Below are positions 5,542 through 11,596 of a stretch of DNA of 11,596 nt, piece by piece; position 1 is the stretch's first letter, and the number at the start of each line of letters is the position of its first letter. The stretch is from Nocardioidaceae bacterium. Its GTDB lineage: Bacteria > Actinomycetota > Actinomycetes > Propionibacteriales > Nocardioidaceae. The translations under genes were made by a program, and so were the position numbers. A model generated the notes under the pieces. The model was not told the origin of the DNA and ran no database searches. It was given only the letters and a program-made list of their open reading frames with translations. Location of the stretch: assembly GCA_020438665.1 (NCBI GenBank), contig JAGQUE010000234.1:1-11596 (forward strand), written 5' to 3'.

Positions 5542-7935
5542 TCAGACGGTGAGGGCGGGGTGGAGCCGGGCCACCGACCAGCTCCGCTGGCGCCGTACGG
5601 CGAACCAGGCGAGCGCCATCGCACCGACGAGCCAGACCGCGAGCACCGCGATGGCCGGACCCAGCGGCACGGTGCCGCCCGCGATCAGCGACCGGAACCC
5701 GGTGACCACATAGGACAGCGGCAGCAGCGGGTGGAGCCACTGGAAGAACCCGGGCGTCGACTGGATCGGATAGGTGCCACCGGCCGAGGCGAGCTGGAGC
5801 ACGATCAGGACGAGCGCGGCGAACCGGCCGGCGGGGCCGAACGCGGCGACCAGCGCATAGTTGACCGCGACGAACGTCAGGCTGGCGAACACCGCCAGCG
5901 TCAGGAAGCCGGCCAGGTCCGCGATATCGAGGTCGAGTCCGAGCAGGACGACGGCGGCGAGGACAGCCACCTGGACCAGCCCGAGCAGGGCGCCCGGCGC
6001 ATAGCCGGCGAGCGTGACCCGCCACGAGGCGGCGCTGGAGGCGATCGAGCGCCGTGAGACCGGTCGCAGGATCAGATAGAGGCTCATCCCGCCGACCCAC
6101 AGTGCGAGGGCGAGGAAGTAGGGCGCGAGCCCATAGCCATAGGACGGCACCGCGTGGGCCCGGGTGACGTCGTCGGTGATCGGCGTGGAGACAACGTCGG
6201 CGAGCTGGTTGCGCTCGGCCTTGTCATAGGTGGGCACCTGGTCGACGCCGGAGGTGAGCCCGTCGGCGAGCTTGGTCGCGCCGGCCGAGAGGTCGTCGGC
6301 GCCGGAGGCCACCTGGCTGGTGCCCTGCTGGAGCTGGTCCGCGCCGCTCACCGCCTGGCTCGTCGCGTCGGCCAGCTGGGTGGCGCCGTCCGCCGACTGC
6401 TGCGCCCCGGTGGCGAGCCGGTCGGCCCCCCAGGCGAGGTCGCTGGCGCCGGAGGAGAGCCTCTCGGCGCCGGCCGACGAGCGGGCGATCCCCTCGACGA
6501 GGGCCGGGACCTGGGCGGCCAGGGTGTCGAGCCCGGCCTGGAGCTGCGGACCGGCCTGGCTCAGCTGGTCGCCGCCGGCCTTGAGCTGGTCGGCGCCGTC
6601 GCCGAAGGCCGCGGCGTTCGTGGCGAGCTGGTGGGCCCCGGTCGCGAGCTGACCCGCGCCGGTGGCGACGCCGTGGACGCCCGTCGCCACGTCGCCGGCG
6701 CCGGTGTGGAGCTGGTCGACGCTGGTGGCCAGGTCGGCCGCGCCGGTGCGCAGGCCGGCGGACTGCTGGGCGAGCCCGGCGAGCTGCTGGCAGAACGCCG
6801 GCGCTGCCCCGGAAGCCGCGCACTGGGCCGCGAGCTGGTCCACGCCCTGGGTGTAGGAGGTCACGCCGGCCGAGAGCTGGTCGGCGCCGGCCCCCGCGGA
6901 GGCGAGCCCGGAGACGACCTGGTCCGCGCCGGTCGCGGCGTCGCTGGCCCCGCTGGCGAGCTGCGCGGCGTTGTCACCGAGCTGGGTGGCCCCGTCGGCG
7001 ATCTGGCGGCCGCCCGTGCCGAGCCGGGTCGCGGCGTTGCCCAGCTCGGCGGCGCCGTCGGTCAGCTGGGTGGCCCCGTCGGCGAGCTGTCGGGCCATGG
7101 CGGGCAGCGGCCGCGTCTGGTCGTTGATGATGCCGAGTCCGTCGGAGAGCTGGGTGGCCCCGTCGGCGAGGTCGCCGGCCCCGCCGGCCAATTGGTCGGC
7201 GCCGTCGGACAGCTGCGCCGTGCCGTCGGCGAGCTGCCGGGCACCGTCGTCCAGCTGGGTGAGCCCGGCGGTCAGGTCGGCGGCTCCGGCGTCGGCCTGG
7301 TGGGCGCCGTCGGCGAGTCTCGCCGCGCCGTCGGCGAGGGAGCCTGCGCCGTCGCCGGCGTCGGCGAGGTTGGCGTGGATGCCGTTGAAGCCGAGATAGA
7401 CGTTCTTCAGATAGGCCGAGGTGAGCACGTCGGAGGTGTCGGACACAACGGCCTTGGAGATCGAGGCCGCGATGTTGCCGGACAGATAGGAGACGGCGTC
7501 GTCGGTCTGGAGCTGCATCTGGGCCGGGGCGGCGTTGGCCGCGTCACTGGACGAGGTCGCCCTGGCGGACATGTCGGAGGGGAGGGTCAGGACGGCGTAG
7601 TAGTCGCCGTCGGCCAGGCCCTTGTCGGCGTCCTCGGCGGTGGTGAGGGTCCAGTCGAGGTTGCTGGGCTCGTCGCTGGTGGTCAGGTTGGCGGCGACCA
7701 GCCGGCCGACGGCGACGGTCTGTTCCTTGCCGTCGGTGCCCTTGACCTTGACCGGCTCGTCGAGGTTGACGACGGCGGCCGGCACCTGGTCGAGGTTGCC
7801 GGTGACGTCGAGGTTGGCCCACACGAGCAGGCCGGCATAGAGCCCGGGCACGATGACGAGGGCGGCGAGCACGACCTTGGCCGGGCCGCGGAACCGGGAG
7901 AGCTCGGCGGCGCTCATGGGAGGGAGGAGCTTCAT
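5542..7935 (-). CDS. YhgE/Pip-family membrane protein with long heptad-repeat ectodomain
   Basis: A 797-residue protein with the YhgE/Pip architecture. One N-terminal membrane helix (about 21-41, VVLAALVIVPGLYAGLLVW) is followed by the conserved ANLDV..NLDQVPAAVVNLDEPV block. A very long extracytoplasmic region comes next, with xxxLxxGxxxLxxG heptads (about 189-560). The C-terminal ABC-2-like membrane domain has about five helices (from APYFLALALWVGGMSLY to AIAVLAVWLVGAMALAWF). A cysteine pair, C372 and C382, lies at the middle of the heptad region. Relatives include the phage infection protein Pip and type VII secretion component EsaA, and the domain is ABC-2-like but has no ATPase. The ATG at 7935 overlaps the stop of the upstream MMPL-ABC gene (ATGA, 7932-7935), with AGGTG about 6 bases ahead. 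An internal ATG at 7917 is less likely, since it has no ribosome site. Expected role: export or envelope remodelling with its operon partner; substrate unknown. Confidence 0.92.
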   Translation of the reverse strand: MKLLPPMSAAELSRFRGPAKVVLAALVIVPGLYAGLLVWANLDVTGNLDQVPAAVVNLDEPVKVKGTDGKEQTVAVGRLVAANLTTSDEPSNLDWTLTTAEDADKGLADGDYYAVLTLPSDMSARATSSSDAANAAPAQMQLQTDDAVSYLSGNIAASISKAVVSDTSDVLTSAYLKNVYLGFNGIHANLADAGDGAGSLADGAARLADGAHQADAGAADLTAGLTQLDDGARQLADGTAQLSDGADQLAGGAGDLADGATQLSDGLGIINDQTRPLPAMARQLADGATQLTDGAAELGNAATRLGTGGRQIADGATQLGDNAAQLASGASDAATGADQVVSGLASAGAGADQLSAGVTSYTQGVDQLAAQCAASGAAPAFCQQLAGLAQQSAGLRTGAADLATSVDQLHTGAGDVATGVHGVATGAGQLATGAHQLATNAAAFGDGADQLKAGGDQLSQAGPQLQAGLDTLAAQVPALVEGIARSSAGAERLSSGASDLAWGADRLATGAQQSADGATQLADATSQAVSGADQLQQGTSQVASGADDLSAGATKLADGLTSGVDQVPTYDKAERNQLADVVSTPITDDVTRAHAVPSYGYGLAPYFLALALWVGGMSLYLILRPVSRRSIASSAASWRVTLAGYAPGALLGLVQVAVLAAVVLLGLDLDIADLAGFLTLAVFASLTFVAVNYALVAAFGPAGRFAALVLIVLQLASAGGTYPIQSTPGFFQWLHPLLPLSYVVTGFRSLIAGGTVPLGPAIAVLAVWLVGAMALAWFAVRRQRSWSVARLHPALTV
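6258..7371 (-). repeat. Coding heptad-repeat tract in the YhgE gene
   Basis: About 370 residues made largely of 7-residue units such as QLADGAT, QLSDGAD and QLATGAH, encoded by a degenerate 21-base DNA period rich in GTCGGC and GCTGGG on the plus strand. One 22-base stretch is identical at 6980-7001, 7064-7085 and 7148-7169. The copies are spaced exactly 84 bases (28 residues, four heptads) apart. The repeat lies inside the gene and is a known feature of the family rather than a separate element. Confidence 0.8.
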
Positions 7936-10838
7936 CGGGTCACCTGCCGGGACTGGAGGGAGAGGATGGCGCCACGGCGGGCGGGCGTGGTGAGCCCGAC
8001 CAGCGGGGTGGCGTCCGCGCTGGTGGCGACGACGGCCGTACGGCGGTCGCCGTGCGCGGAGGGTCTGTCGGACACGCGGGCGCAGGCGGCCCAGAAGGCC
8101 CGCTGCTCCGCCGTGGTGTGCAAGGCGGAGACGTCGTCGACGACGACGACCGCGGGCTCGGGCAGGGCCGCCAGGGCCAGGCCGAGCAGCCGCCGCTGCA
8201 GGTCGGTGAGGTCGGCGACGAGGGTGTCGCCGCCGGGGTCGGTGGTCGGAAGGGTCTCCGGCGCCTCGTGGCGGCCGGCCGCCAGGAGGTCGGCGTACAC
8301 CGCCCGCGCGCTGGTGAGCTCGCGCCGGCCGGCCCACGGGCGGAGCGACCGGGCGGCGAGCCGCTCGGCGAGGTGGTGGTCGATGTCGAGGTCAAGGGCC
8401 AGGTCGTTGATACCGGGCAGCTCGGCGAGCTCGACGGCGCGCTGGACACGGCCCCGCTCCTCGGGGAGGAGGCCTCCCGCGACCTCGAGGAAGCCGTCGG
8501 TGAGGGGCAGCCGGCCGGCGATGGCGAGCAGCAGGGCGGTCTTGCCGGAGCCCGGTCCGCCGGTCACGGCGGTGACCGTGCCCTCGTCGACGGTCAGGTC
8601 GACGTCGGCGAACACGGGGCCGCGCGGGCCGGCCACGGTCAGGCCGGTGCCGGTGACGACGCGGTGGGGGACCTGCTCGGACGGGCGCTCGGTCTCGAGC
8701 TGGCGGCGTAGGCCGGAGCCCTCGACGTCGAGGTCGGGCAGCCGCGTGTCGAGCCAGCGCGGGAACGCCCACGAGACGTGGCCGAGCAGGCTCAGCACGG
8801 CGGGGACGGCGAGCATGCGGACGAGGAACGCGTCGGCGGCGACCCCCACCGCGAGCGACAGCGCGATCGGCTTGATGGTCGCGTCACCCTCGGGCACGAA
8901 CGCCGCGAAGACGCCGATCATGATGGCCGCGGCCGCGGCCACGACGGGAGCGGCGCCGACGAAGCCGCGGCGTACGGCGCCCTGCGGGTCGCGGGTGTGG
9001 CTGTAGTCCTCGTGCATCCGCGACGCGACGAAGACCTGGTAGTCCATGGCGAGGCCGAACAGCACGCCCATCAGGATGATCGGCAGGAACGAGATCACCG
9101 GGCCGACCCTCGGGACCCCGAGGAGGCCGGCCAGGATGCCGTGCTCGAAGACCAGGCTGACGACACCGAAGGACGCCCCGAGCGACAACAGATAGCCGAT
9201 GCTGGCGGTCAGCGGCACGACGATCGATCGGAACACCACCGCGAGCAGGACGAGGGAGAGCCCGACCACGACGACGCCGAACGGCAGCAGCGCGCTGGCG
9301 AGCCGGTCGGAGACGTCGAGGCCGACGGCGGTCTGGCCGGTGACGCTGATGTCATAGCCGTACTGCTGGGAGAGCTCGGTGGTCTTGTCCCGCAACCGGG
9401 TGACGAGGTCCTGGGTGGCCTGCTGCTTGGGTCCGGTCGTGGGGACCAGCACGACGATGCCGTAGTCGCCGGTCGGGTTGGGGGTGGCGATGGCGACCCG
9501 CTCGACGCCCGGCTCGTCGGCGAGGTCCTGGCGGATCTTGTCGATGTCGCCCAGCGGGTCGCGGCTGGAGATGAGGTCGACGGCCACGAGGAGGCGGCCG
9601 TTCTCGCCGGGCCCGAAGTAGCGCTCGGTGAGGTCATAGGCCTTGCGCTGGGTGGTCTCGGTCGCGGCGTTGCCGCCGTCGGTCAGTGCGAACCGCAGGC
9701 TGGTGGCGGGGATCGCGAGGGCCCCGAGCGCGACGATGACGAGCAGGAGGGTGACAACCGGCTTCCAGGTGGCGAGGGCGACCCACCGGTCCCAGAGCCC
9801 GGCCTTGCTCGTGGCGCGGCGCGTGGCCGGGCGGATGCGGCGGCCGAGGACGGCCATCGAGGCGGGCAGCACCGTGAGCGTGGTGGCGACGGCGACGACG
9901 ACGCCGGCAGCGGCGGAGAAACCCATCGCGGTGAGGAACGGCAGGCCCACGACCGACAGCGCCGACAGCGCGATCATCACGGTGACGCCGGCGAAGACGA
10001 CCGCCGAGCCGGCGGTGCCCAACGAGCGCCCCGCGGCCTCCTCGGGCTCGACACCCTCACCGAGCAGCTCGCGATAGCGAGTGAGCACGAAGAGGGCATA
10101 GTCGATGCCGACGGCCAGCCCGATCATGATGGCCAGCAGCAGCGAGGTGCCGGGCACGTCGGTCATCGAGGCCGCGATCATCACCAGCATGACGGTCGCG
10201 ATGGCGCCGTACACGGCCGTGAGGATCGGGAGCAGTGCGGCCAGGAACGACCGGAAGACGCCGATCAGCACGACCAGCGCGATCACGAGGCCGAGCGCCT
10301 CGGTGATCGAGAGCTGGGGTGGCGTCACGCTGAAGGCCGCGCCGCCGGCCTCGACCGTCAGGCCCGCGTCGCGCAGGGGAGCGCCGGCGTCATAGATCGC
10401 CTGGCGGGTCTCCTCGGTGACCTGGGGGGTCTTGAGGTCGAGCTGCGCGGTGACCAGGGCGGCCTTGCCGTCGTCGGTGACGGCGCCGTTGACCATGCCC
10501 GAGAAGGGGTCCATCACCGCGGTGACGTGGTCGAGCTGCTCGAGGTCCTTCTCGAACGCCTCGATCTGCTGCTTGACCGCGGGGTCGGTGACCTGCTTGC
10601 CCTCGGGCGCGACGACGATGATGTCGGCGCTCGAGGCGCTGACCTCGGGGAAGCGGATGGCGAGGGTGTCCAGCGCCTGCTGGGACGACGTCCCGGGGAC
10701 GGTGTAGGACTCGCTGGTCTGGCCGCCCAGCAGGCCCGCCGCGGCGGCGAGCGCGACCAGCAGGAGCAGCGCGGCCGTGAGCGTCAGCCGGGCGTGGCGG
10801 TAGGCACCGCGGCCGAGGCGGTAGAGGGCGAGTGACAT
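7932..10838 (-). CDS. MMPL/RND-family transporter fused to a C-terminal ABC-type ATPase domain
   Basis: A 968-residue chain. Residues 1 to about 700 are a complete MMPL (YdfJ-like RND) transporter: a first membrane helix at about 16-36, a large extracytoplasmic loop, a helix bundle with GLAVGIDYALFVLTRYRE (D246), a second loop, and a second bundle with FGLAMDYQVFVASRMHEDY (D599). These two GxxxDY/F aspartates are those expected to carry protons. MMPL proteins of this type usually stop at about 700-750 residues. Here, after a short linker (about 700-722), an ABC ATPase-like domain runs to 968. It has Walker A GGPGSGKT (760-767), a signature-like LTDLQ (877-881), Walker B VVVVDD (897-902) and ATSAD (S940) at the H-loop position; no clear Q-loop is seen. 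The ATG at 10838 has GGAGG 4 bases upstream. The gene overlaps yhgE by 4 bases, and tandem dyads lie in its promoter region. Probably exports lipids or other envelope compounds, or drugs; substrate unknown. Confidence 0.93.
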   Translation of the reverse strand: MSLALYRLGRGAYRHARLTLTAALLLLVALAAAAGLLGGQTSESYTVPGTSSQQALDTLAIRFPEVSASSADIIVVAPEGKQVTDPAVKQQIEAFEKDLEQLDHVTAVMDPFSGMVNGAVTDDGKAALVTAQLDLKTPQVTEETRQAIYDAGAPLRDAGLTVEAGGAAFSVTPPQLSITEALGLVIALVVLIGVFRSFLAALLPILTAVYGAIATVMLVMIAASMTDVPGTSLLLAIMIGLAVGIDYALFVLTRYRELLGEGVEPEEAAGRSLGTAGSAVVFAGVTVMIALSALSVVGLPFLTAMGFSAAAGVVVAVATTLTVLPASMAVLGRRIRPATRRATSKAGLWDRWVALATWKPVVTLLLVIVALGALAIPATSLRFALTDGGNAATETTQRKAYDLTERYFGPGENGRLLVAVDLISSRDPLGDIDKIRQDLADEPGVERVAIATPNPTGDYGIVVLVPTTGPKQQATQDLVTRLRDKTTELSQQYGYDISVTGQTAVGLDVSDRLASALLPFGVVVVGLSLVLLAVVFRSIVVPLTASIGYLLSLGASFGVVSLVFEHGILAGLLGVPRVGPVISFLPIILMGVLFGLAMDYQVFVASRMHEDYSHTRDPQGAVRRGFVGAAPVVAAAAAIMIGVFAAFVPEGDATIKPIALSLAVGVAADAFLVRMLAVPAVLSLLGHVSWAFPRWLDTRLPDLDVEGSGLRRQLETERPSEQVPHRVVTGTGLTVAGPRGPVFADVDLTVDEGTVTAVTGGPGSGKTALLLAIAGRLPLTDGFLEVAGGLLPEERGRVQRAVELAELPGINDLALDLDIDHHLAERLAARSLRPWAGRRELTSARAVYADLLAAGRHEAPETLPTTDPGGDTLVADLTDLQRRLLGLALAALPEPAVVVVDDVSALHTTAEQRAFWAACARVSDRPSAHGDRRTAVVATSADATPLVGLTTPARRGAILSLQSRQVTR

Positions 10839-10842
10839 GGGT

Positions 10843-10847
10843 CCTCC
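10843..10847 (-). promoter_or_regulatory. Ribosome binding site of the MMPL-ABC gene
   Basis: GGAGG on the minus strand, 4 bases before the ATG at 10838. It supports this start and argues against any upstream extension of the protein. Confidence 0.75.
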
Positions 10848-10890
10848 GGTCGGCGCTGAGGCGCCGGGGGGTGGGCGTCAAGGTGTTTCG

Positions 10891-10921
10891 ATACACCAAT
10901 GTATCCGATACACTTGTGTAT
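10891..10921. promoter_or_regulatory. Two tandem operator dyads between the TetR and MMPL-ABC genes
   Basis: ATACA-CCAA-TGTAT (10891-10904) and ATACA-CTTG-TGTAT (10908-10921) are perfect 5-base inverted repeats with 4-base centres. They are spaced 17 bases centre to centre. The first extends by one base to GATACA/TGTATC, and the second can be drawn as ATACAC-TT-GTGTAT. They are the only AT-rich patch in a GC-rich intergenic region of 162 bases, between a TetR gene and the divergent gene it is expected to control. Two copies on almost the same helical face fit cooperative binding by two TetR dimers. The binding protein is inferred from position. Confidence 0.8.
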
Positions 10922-10925
10922 GCAA
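10898..10925 (-). promoter_or_regulatory. Candidate promoter of the MMPL-ABC/YhgE operon
   Basis: On the minus strand TTGCAT (-35, 10920-10925) and TACATT (-10, 10898-10903) are separated by 16 bases. The boxes overlap both operator dyads, so a bound regulator would block polymerase. On the plus strand a weaker TTTCGA (10886-10891) with TACACT (10909-10914, 17-base spacer) could drive the TetR gene, so the same sites could also give autorepression. Neither promoter is proven. Confidence 0.5.
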
Positions 10926-11000
10926 ACTCGGTCGGGAGATGGTCTGCTCCTGGCCGCACCACGGTTCACCTCAGGCCCGAGGTCGGGAAGGATCACGACC

Positions 11001-11596
11001 ATGAGCACCAACTCCGCCCCGGCGCACGGCGCGTCCACGCCGCTGACGCGCCGCCGCCGGCGTACGCGCGACAGGCTCGTCGAAGCCGCCCGCGCCGTCT
11101 TCGCCGACCACGGGACCGCCGTCGGCGTCGCGGACATCTGTGAGGCCGCCGGCTTCACGCGGGGGGCGTTCTATTCCAACTTCTCCGACAAGGACGAGCT
11201 GCTCCGCGCCGTGATGGAGCCCCAGATCGAGGACACCATCGCCCAGATCGAGGTGATGATGGCCCGGGCCGAGGACACCTCCGACCCCGCGGCCCTGGTC
11301 GAGCGCTTCCTCGGGGTGGTCAACCTCGACCGTGACCTGTTCCTCATCCGATCGGAGATGGCGCTCGCCGCCGCCCGTGACCCCGCCGAGCACGCGGCCG
11401 ACCTGGCGCCGCTCGAGCAGATGCTGGGGCGGCTCACCGACGCGATCGTGGCCGCGCTGGCGCAGCAGGGGCTCCGGTTCGCCATCGATCCCGCCGATGC
11501 CGTCCGCATGCTCGCGGCCGTCGCCGACCAGAGCCACCAGCAGTCGCTCATCCGCCGGACCGACGACCCCACCCGGCTCGCCCGGGTCACCATGCC
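11001..11596 (+). CDS. TetR/AcrR-family transcriptional regulator, partial at the right edge
   Basis: An open frame from ATG 11001 gives 198 residues without a stop before the window ends, which is close to the family's full length (about 190-220). After an arginine-rich leader (TRRRRRTRDRL, 16-26) comes the TetR N-terminal helix-turn-helix: LVEAARAVFADHGTAVGVADI, then CEAAGFTRGAFYSNFSDKDELL (about 48-68), a textbook TetR recognition region. The C-terminal ligand-binding and dimerisation part is variable, as usual. AAGGA (10988-10992) lies 8 bases ahead of the start. It is divergent from the MMPL-ABC/YhgE operon, with tandem dyads between them, so it is most likely the local repressor, with a substrate of the pump as plausible inducer. 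The C-terminus is not in the window. Confidence 0.92.
   Translation, partial: MSTNSAPAHGASTPLTRRRRRTRDRLVEAARAVFADHGTAVGVADICEAAGFTRGAFYSNFSDKDELLRAVMEPQIEDTIAQIEVMMARAEDTSDPAALVERFLGVVNLDRDLFLIRSEMALAAARDPAEHAADLAPLEQMLGRLTDAIVAALAQQGLRFAIDPADAVRMLAAVADQSHQQSLIRRTDDPTRLARVTM

Noticed and set aside
5399..6100. N-terminal extension of the FG-GAP gene frame
   Set aside because: It would overlap the YhgE gene and place residues before an obvious signal peptide. The ATG at 5398 has a good ribosome site.
6258..7371. Possible CRISPR or minisatellite because of dense short repeats
   Set aside because: The 21-base period keeps the reading frame and encodes the known LxxG heptads of YhgE/Pip. There are no uniform repeats with unique spacers.
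7936..8337. N-terminal extension of the YhgE frame
   Set aside because: It overlaps the ATPase domain of the upstream gene in another frame and is Arg/Pro-rich. The YhgE/Pip N-terminus is recognisable from the ATG at 7935.
6154..9006. Plus-strand open frame of 950 codons opposite the YhgE and MMPL-ABC genes
   Set aside because: Its Val/Gly/Leu-rich repetitive product mirrors the heptad-coding tract on the other strand. It has no recognisable family and no ribosome site.
8778..10835. Plus-strand open frame of 685 codons opposite the MMPL part
   Set aside because: Asp/Gly/Arg/Gln-rich with no membrane segments or motifs, fully antisense to a conserved transporter.
10390..10962. Minus-strand 190-codon frame across the TetR/MMPL intergenic region
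   Set aside because: It is an out-of-frame shadow of the MMPL N-terminus and reads through the operator dyads.
10832..11143. Plus-strand 103-codon frame over the operators and TetR start
   Set aside because: It is out of frame with the clear TetR gene starting at 11001 and reads through the operator region.

Overview
The window is very GC-rich, with C/G-ending codons nearly throughout, GTG starts, translationally coupled genes and actinobacterial-type families (LiaS/DesK-like two-component system, MMPL transporter, YhgE/Pip protein). It looks like chromosomal DNA of a high-GC actinobacterium. A Nocardioides-type (Propionibacteriales) host is a guess from general style, not a demonstrated assignment. 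I see no rRNA, tRNA, CRISPR array, insertion sequence or phage gene. Coding density is high and no gene-free stretch reaches 300 bases.

Layout: all genes are on the minus strand except the last. From left to right: (1) the first 94 residues of a YCII/DGPF-domain protein, cut by the window edge; (2) a two-component system, with a NarL/LuxR response regulator (410-1054) directly behind its histidine kinase (1059-2366), preceded by a perfect inverted repeat at 2425-2442; (3) a FetAB-type metal-export ABC transporter (permease 2502-3287, ATPase 3284-3994) overlapping by 4 bases; (4) a secreted FG-GAP/VCBS beta-propeller protein with six calcium-binding-type loops (4079-5398); (5) an envelope export operon transcribed leftward from about 10.9 kb, in which an MMPL/RND transporter carries a C-terminal ABC-ATPase-like domain in the same chain (7932-10838) and overlaps by 4 bases with a YhgE/Pip protein holding a long heptad-repeat ectodomain (5542-7935); (6) a divergent TetR regulator on the plus strand (11001 to the window end), with two tandem copies of ATACA-N4-TGTAT in the shared promoter region (10891-10921).

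The most distinctive part is the third of the window from 5.5 to 11.6 kb. The sequence suggests a TetR-controlled two-protein machine: a proton-driven RND pump tethered to a nucleotide-binding domain, coupled in translation to an ABC-2-like membrane protein that has no ATPase of its own. The ATPase domain keeps Walker A but has changed the signature motif, the Walker B glutamate and the switch histidine. The tethered domain may therefore serve YhgE, or may bind nucleotide mainly as a structural or regulatory element. The YhgE ectodomain has a cysteine pair almost exactly at the midpoint of its heptads, suggesting a disulfide-locked coiled-coil hairpin. A second oddity is context-dependent use of the tyrosine codon TAT across several genes.
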